Assembly: GCF_030125375.1 (NCBI RefSeq)
Contig: NZ_JASJUU010000007.1
Coordinates: 327,941 to 391,940, forward strand
Source of the DNA: Pseudoalteromonas umbrosa
Lineage (GTDB): Bacteria; Pseudomonadota; Gammaproteobacteria; Enterobacterales; Alteromonadaceae
Length of the DNA stretch: 64,000 bases
Direction of reading: 5' to 3'
Below the pieces are notes generated by a model. That model saw only the letters and a list, made by a program, of their open reading frames with translations. It did not search any database and was not told the origin of the DNA. Numbering within the stretch: position 1 is the first letter of the stretch; every line of letters starts with the position of its first letter. Below, one piece after another: positions 60,020-64,000 of this stretch. The translations under genes were made by a program, and so were the position numbers.

Positions 60020-63000
60020 CGCTTCCTCCTAACTGCTGGTGGGCTGGTAAAGCTGGAATAAAAAATGGGATCATTTCCGTTTCAATAGTGATTGGAAGCT
60101 CACGCTCTGCTACTTGTGTTTGGAGCCATTCAAGTAACAATTGAGATTTGCGCTCCGCTTCTGTGGTTTGCTCTAATTCAGATTGTTGATACGCGATGCG
60201 GATCACTGTCGGTGTTTTATCTAGTGCATCCATTAGCTGCGTTAGACGAGACAAGTACTCAGGCATAACTGACTCACCATCAAATAACTCAGCGGTGATC
60301 TCAATGCGCGCTACTTTATGGATACTGGCTGCAAAGTCAAGTTGTTGTGATTTACCACGTGTTAAACGCACCACTCGTGGATTTTCACTCACCACACGAT
60401 AACCTGAAGGTAAGCTGCGCTCGTCTAGTTTAACAATAAAGTTACCACCGCGAATTGCATGTGGAATGTCTGCACATGCAAGATGATAGCGACCATGCTG
60501 ATCCGTAGTGATCCAAAGACCTTGCGCCGTAGCAAGACGAATGGCTGGTAGCCCTGGCTCTCCCTGATCTTGCATGCCGTTACGGTTGTGATCATCAAAG
60601 ACTTTACCCAACAGATCGCTACAATCGAAAATAGGATCTGGCACAACTCTCACCGCAGCTTCGCCGATATTTGAGATACGGTTACCCACACCGTTTTGGT
60701 ACAAGCCCCCGACAAACTCTACCCAAGCTTGGTTAATGTATTTGCCTTCACTGACACCGGCACCGACAACCACGATCAATTCGATCATCATCGACTGCTC
60801 TGGTTGTAAGGCGCTCACATGCCAACGTAATTGTCTGCCTTGCTGCTCTGGTTCAATCGCTTGACCATCGACTTTAGCGCTACCAGCAACATATTTCAGA
60901 CCAGCTGGCAGTTGATCAATAAGACCCAGAGGTGAAAGCACCATATCTGACTGGTTGGTCACCTTAATGCGATAAGGCACCAGCTCACCAATCACAACGT
61001 CTTGTTTAAGCGCTTGCTTGCTCACATGAACAAGATCGTCGCCAAAGGCATCTAACGGAATATGGTTATTTACGACGTTGCCTGATGGTAATTTAGGCTC
61101 AATATAAAAGCTCTGATAGTACTGTGTTGTATGCATATCTTGCAGTGCTTGATCCGAGTGGCTAGCGCACTGGGTTGCGACATGCTCAGGTGCATTAAGC
61201 GTTGGCACAGTTTCTTCAGCAAAAATGGTAATTGGTAATTCTCGAGCACCCACTCTGAGTGTATTAGCACATACAGGTAGACGCTTCGAACCACCACTTT
61301 GATACCCGTTTGGTTCCGTTACATGTAACTCATATACCCCAGCAGGCGCTTGTGCAAAGAGTAAAAACTGATAGTAACCATCATCGCTGGTGGTTTGCTC
61401 TACATTCGCCGAACCACCTACTAGGTGCAGATCAGGCTCAAAACCATCTGGGCCAGTGATCTTAATTTTTGCACCCTCAATTGGCTTCCTCAGTTCTGAG
61501 TCATAAATCACGCCAGATGGATCGACAGGTAATGACTGATTCTCAACCTGTTCGCCCGCACTCACTCGTAGATTTAAGATAGTCCCTTTTTCAGTACTCG
61601 CCTCTGGATCGTCAGAGACTGGAAGACCATAAATTACACCACCTTGAGGGTGTCTAAAGCGCACTTCATACGTACCCACAGGTAAACCATGGAAAGTATA
61701 TTGGCCGTTAGCATCTGATTCGATCGTTGCCAATGGCTCTGCATCTAGCGGATTGCCTTCCCCAGTCATGGGATCCGGTAACAGCTCAACGATCCAACCG
61801 CTTTGTCCATTACTATCATCTTTTTCACGGTTGTGGTTTTTATCTAACCATACCAAGCCGGAAATACTGGCCGGATCCATTAACTGCTCACCGAAGTTAT
61901 ATGAATGTGCCTTTGTGACGTGTCGCTCGATGTGGATCGCAGAGATCAAATCATCACCAAGCACGCCGCCAATACTACCTACACTATCAAGACCATCTTG
62001 TGTATTTTCAGGTTGGTACTCAGTTACAGTAAATCCATCCACACCACTGAGTGGCAGATCTTCAAACTCATATCGTCCATAAGCATCAGTTAAAATATCA
62101 CGGCTAACAGGCTGCCCATCCAGATCTGCACCGGTAATGGTCAATCTAACATCACGTAAACCCAACTCATATGTGTCTTGTACACCATCATCGTTCAAAT
62201 CAATATACACTCGACCAGCAAGATCGCTGCCGCGCTCTGCAAAATTATATCCTGTTGCATGCTGATCTAAGGCAATTGAAATGCCCGAGAATTGATCTTC
62301 TCCAACTGCTCCGCCCGCATTACCTAGCTGCTCTTTACCATCTAACCAAGCATCTGGTTGTTGTTGGGTGATTTGATACGTACCTGGATATAAATAATCG
62401 AAGATATATTCGCCTTGTTCGTCAGAAACTACGGCGCGCTCTACTTCAATGCCGTCTAGTGTGGAGCCTGTTAAATTGACTTGAACGCCACCAATACGCA
62501 GTGCTTCACCTTCATCTAATAAGCCATTTTCATCTGCATCAACCCAAACTTCGCCAGAAATAGAAGCAGTTGGTAGCTCAGCAAAATCATAATTTGCATA
62601 CTGTTTAATTTCTAAGATGGTACCAACAAAAATACTATCCGTGCCTTTGGTACTCGCAATCACGGCGCCATTGGCTGACTCTTGGCCATCTAAATAAGCA
62701 TCTGGTTGTACAACCTGTGTCAAGGTATAACCTTGCTCATTACTTGGCGGCAATTCAGTAAAAGAGTAAACCCCCTGCTCATTGGTCAGCGCAGTCAGCT
62801 CAACACGATAACCTTGATAATCCACACCTGTGAGTTGAATTTCACTCTCTGCGATCATCAACTCTGATAGTTCTTGCACAGTGCCCTGTGGGAATAAGCC
62901 AGAGTCCGTCTTATCAATAAAGACACGGCCACTGATTGCAATACCGAAGCCTTCAGTGAAGTTTAGCTTTGCTAGCTCACCACCTTGAGCAAGTACCAAC

Positions 63001-64000
63001 TTGTCTATGACATCTCGTTGATCCGAATCATCAACTCGGGTCCCATCTTGATAGTCAAAACCATCGGCATAATGCTCAGGTTGTATTTGGGTGAGCTGAT
63101 AGCCCTGTTCATTACTTTGCGGTAATTGTGTAAACTCAAATCGACCATCTTCAGCAGTAATCGCTTCATAAGCAATGTCATTACCTAAATGAGTTGTACC
63201 TGTTAGCTTAATTACTGTATTCGCAATAGCATCATCGCCGTTGCCCAATAGACCATCAGAATTTCTGTCTACAAACACAGCACCGGAAATTCGACCCATA
63301 TATAGCTCAGCAAAATGCAAATTTTCAGCCTGATCGCTAGTCGACAATAAAACCACAAATGCATCATTTGTATCTGTTGAAGTTATAACTCCATCGCGCG
63401 ATTCAAGGCCGTCACTAAACTCAACTGGCTGAACTTGCGTTACCGTATAACCTTGTTCATCACTTTCAATCAGATTATCAAACGAGAACAAACCAGCTTG
63501 ATCTGTTTGAGTTTGGATAGATATAGGCTCACCAAATGCCGAAGTACCATTCAATGTCACTATGACACCAGCCAACCCTGTTTCCTCTGTATCAAACAAG
63601 CCACTGTTATTTGAATCAATGAATACTTTACCCGATATTTTCGCGTCAGAATAAATCTGCTCTGTAAAGATAAGATCTGCCACTGCTTGCTCAGCTAATA
63701 CCAGTTTGATCTCACTGTTTGAACCAAATTGATCTGGGGTTGCACCTTGGTAATCTTGACCTTCAAGGTAATCTGTTGTGCCTTGCGTGATGATGTAACC
63801 CGCCGCATCAGACTTGCGCAGACCAGCAAAGTTGAATGCACCGTTTGCATCCGTTGTGGTGTTTAGGCTCACCTCTTCGCCGTAAAGATCCTGACCCGTT
63901 AGCGTGATCGCAATGCCAGCAAGTGCAAAGTCATTGCCGTTATTTGTGCCATCTTGATTAATGTCCACAAACACGCGACCTGAGATAGATTTGTCACCCG
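60012..64000 (-). CDS. Giant SdrD_B/DUF11 repeat surface protein (5' end outside window)
   Basis: The reading frame is open to the right edge, so the gene starts outside; over 1320 residues are visible. It has at least seven SdrD_B-like repeats (each with I-S-G-x-V-x-x-D-x-N-x-x-G, a prealbumin-like fold; Asp/Asn suggest Ca2+ binding) from the edge to about local residue 820. A CNA_B-like module (about 820-900) and a DUF11 domain (about 970-1100) follow. Another SdrD-like unit is at about 1110-1215, and finally an OmpA-like C-terminal region (about 1220-1320). It is likely a long extracellular or periplasm-spanning fibre. It is translationally coupled (8-nt overlap) to the OmpA-domain protein downstream. 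Confidence 0.8.
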   Translation of the reverse strand, partial: GDKSISGRVFVDINQDGTNNGNDFALAGIAITLTGQDLYGEEVSLNTTTDANGAFNFAGLRKSDAAGYIITQGTTDYLEGQDYQGATPDQFGSNSEIKLVLAEQAVADLIFTEQIYSDAKISGKVFIDSNNSGLFDTEETGLAGVIVTLNGTSAFGEPISIQTQTDQAGLFSFDNLIESDEQGYTVTQVQPVEFSDGLESRDGVITSTDTNDAFVVLLSTSDQAENLHFAELYMGRISGAVFVDRNSDGLLGNGDDAIANTVIKLTGTTHLGNDIAYEAITAEDGRFEFTQLPQSNEQGYQLTQIQPEHYADGFDYQDGTRVDDSDQRDVIDKLVLAQGGELAKLNFTEGFGIAISGRVFIDKTDSGLFPQGTVQELSELMIAESEIQLTGVDYQGYRVELTALTNEQGVYSFTELPPSNEQGYTLTQVVQPDAYLDGQESANGAVIASTKGTDSIFVGTILEIKQYANYDFAELPTASISGEVWVDADENGLLDEGEALRIGGVQVNLTGSTLDGIEVERAVVSDEQGEYIFDYLYPGTYQITQQQPDAWLDGKEQLGNAGGAVGEDQFSGISIALDQHATGYNFAERGSDLAGRVYIDLNDDGVQDTYELGLRDVRLTITGADLDGQPVSRDILTDAYGRYEFEDLPLSGVDGFTVTEYQPENTQDGLDSVGSIGGVLGDDLISAIHIERHVTKAHSYNFGEQLMDPASISGLVWLDKNHNREKDDSNGQSGWIVELLPDPMTGEGNPLDAEPLATIESDANGQYTFHGLPVGTYEVRFRHPQGGVIYGLPVSDDPEASTEKGTILNLRVSAGEQVENQSLPVDPSGVIYDSELRKPIEGAKIKITGPDGFEPDLHLVGGSANVEQTTSDDGYYQFLLFAQAPAGVYELHVTEPNGYQSGGSKRLPVCANTLRVGARELPITIFAEETVPTLNAPEHVATQCASHSDQALQDMHTTQYYQSFYIEPKLPSGNVVNNHIPLDAFGDDLVHVSKQALKQDVVIGELVPYRIKVTNQSDMVLSPLGLIDQLPAGLKYVAGSAKVDGQAIEPEQQGRQLRWHVSALQPEQSMMIELIVVVGAGVSEGKYINQAWVEFVGGLYQNGVGNRISNIGEAAVRVVPDPIFDCSDLLGKVFDDHNRNGMQDQGEPGLPAIRLATAQGLWITTDQHGRYHLACADIPHAIRGGNFIVKLDERSLPSGYRVVSENPRVVRLTRGKSQQLDFAASIHKVARIEITAELFDGESVMPEYLSRLTQLMDALDKTPTVIRIAYQQSELEQTTEAERKSQLLLEWLQTQVAERELPITIETEMIPFFIPALPAHQQLGGSDD
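61517..64000 (-). repeat. Coding repeats: seven SdrD_B-like modules of about 340-375 bp
   Basis: Repeat units begin near 63638, 63290, 62936, 62561, 62222 and 61868 (minus strand), after a partial first one at the window edge. Each starts with I-S-G/L-A-G, V, F/Y/W, then D-x-N-x-x-G. They share protein fold and motifs but are clearly diverged at DNA level. Confidence 0.8.

Noticed and set aside
1..64000. tRNA, rRNA or CRISPR in the window
   Set aside because: No cloverleaf-like intergenic sequence, no rRNA-like stretch and no regularly spaced identical repeats were seen by eye; a covariance-model search was not possible.
61517..64000. Tandem DNA duplication at the right edge
   Set aside because: The periodicity is real at protein level, but the units are too diverged at DNA level to be a recent duplication or assembly artefact.

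Overview
The window looks like chromosomal DNA of a marine gammaproteobacterium of the Alteromonadales, most likely Pseudoalteromonas or a close relative. This rests on the gene content: a DUF2333 / PCu(A)C / TIGR04219 cluster, two secreted S9 peptidases, a Mn-dependent pyrophosphatase, c-di-GMP regulators, and housekeeping genes in the gammaproteobacterial style. The base composition is moderately AT-rich. No RNA gene, CRISPR array or complete mobile element was found. Two genes are cut by the window edges: uvrA on the left and a giant SdrD-type repeat protein on the right.

1-9.2 kb: the 3' end of uvrA with its terminator, a membrane protein of unknown function, a hotdog thioesterase, a 2OG-Fe(II) oxygenase, yacL, an AEC-family permease, a small TM2-like membrane protein, an AtoE-type fatty-acid transporter, an M50 protease and a REC-EAL phosphodiesterase. 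9.2-16 kb: a CNNM/CBS protein, an S9 peptidase, an orphan OmpR-type regulator preceded by a perfect palindrome, comM and a TRIC/YicG-family channel.

16.5-22.8 kb is the most intriguing part. A zinc carboxypeptidase (M14) carrying C-terminal beta-sandwich modules lies downstream of two RimK-like ATP-grasp ligases, one of which ends in a helix-hairpin-helix domain. A carboxypeptidase-G2-like M20 peptidase is divergent from them. The set suggests a ligate-and-remove system for peptides or amino-acid tags, and an intrinsic terminator just ahead of the M14 gene may act as an attenuator.

22.8-38 kb: mutM, rpmG, rpmB, radC, coaBC and slmA follow the enterobacterial order, but with about 5.7 kb (ppaC, a two-hydrolase lipoprotein and a divergent ToxR/CadC-like regulator) between mutM and rpmG, and with no dut between coaBC and slmA. 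A second S9 peptidase and the radical-SAM gene ygiQ follow.

38-46.8 kb: a REC-DUF3369-GGDEF-EAL protein with a degenerate GGDEF, a translationally coupled pair of unknown genes, the TIGR04219/DUF2333/PCu(A)C operon, a pspA-pspC-membrane protein operon and dusA. 46.8-48 kb is AT-rich accessory DNA: a frameshifted integrase remnant abutting the 5' side of dusA (a known integration hotspot), a five-TM protein and a small peptide with a double-glycine leader. 48-55.8 kb: galE, a beta-propeller-like secreted protein, prkB, yjjX-yjjG and rlmB-rnr. 55.9-64 kb: two very large cell-surface genes, an SdrD_B/DUF11 repeat protein followed, with an 8-nt overlap, by an OmpA-domain protein with a long C-terminal beta-rich region.
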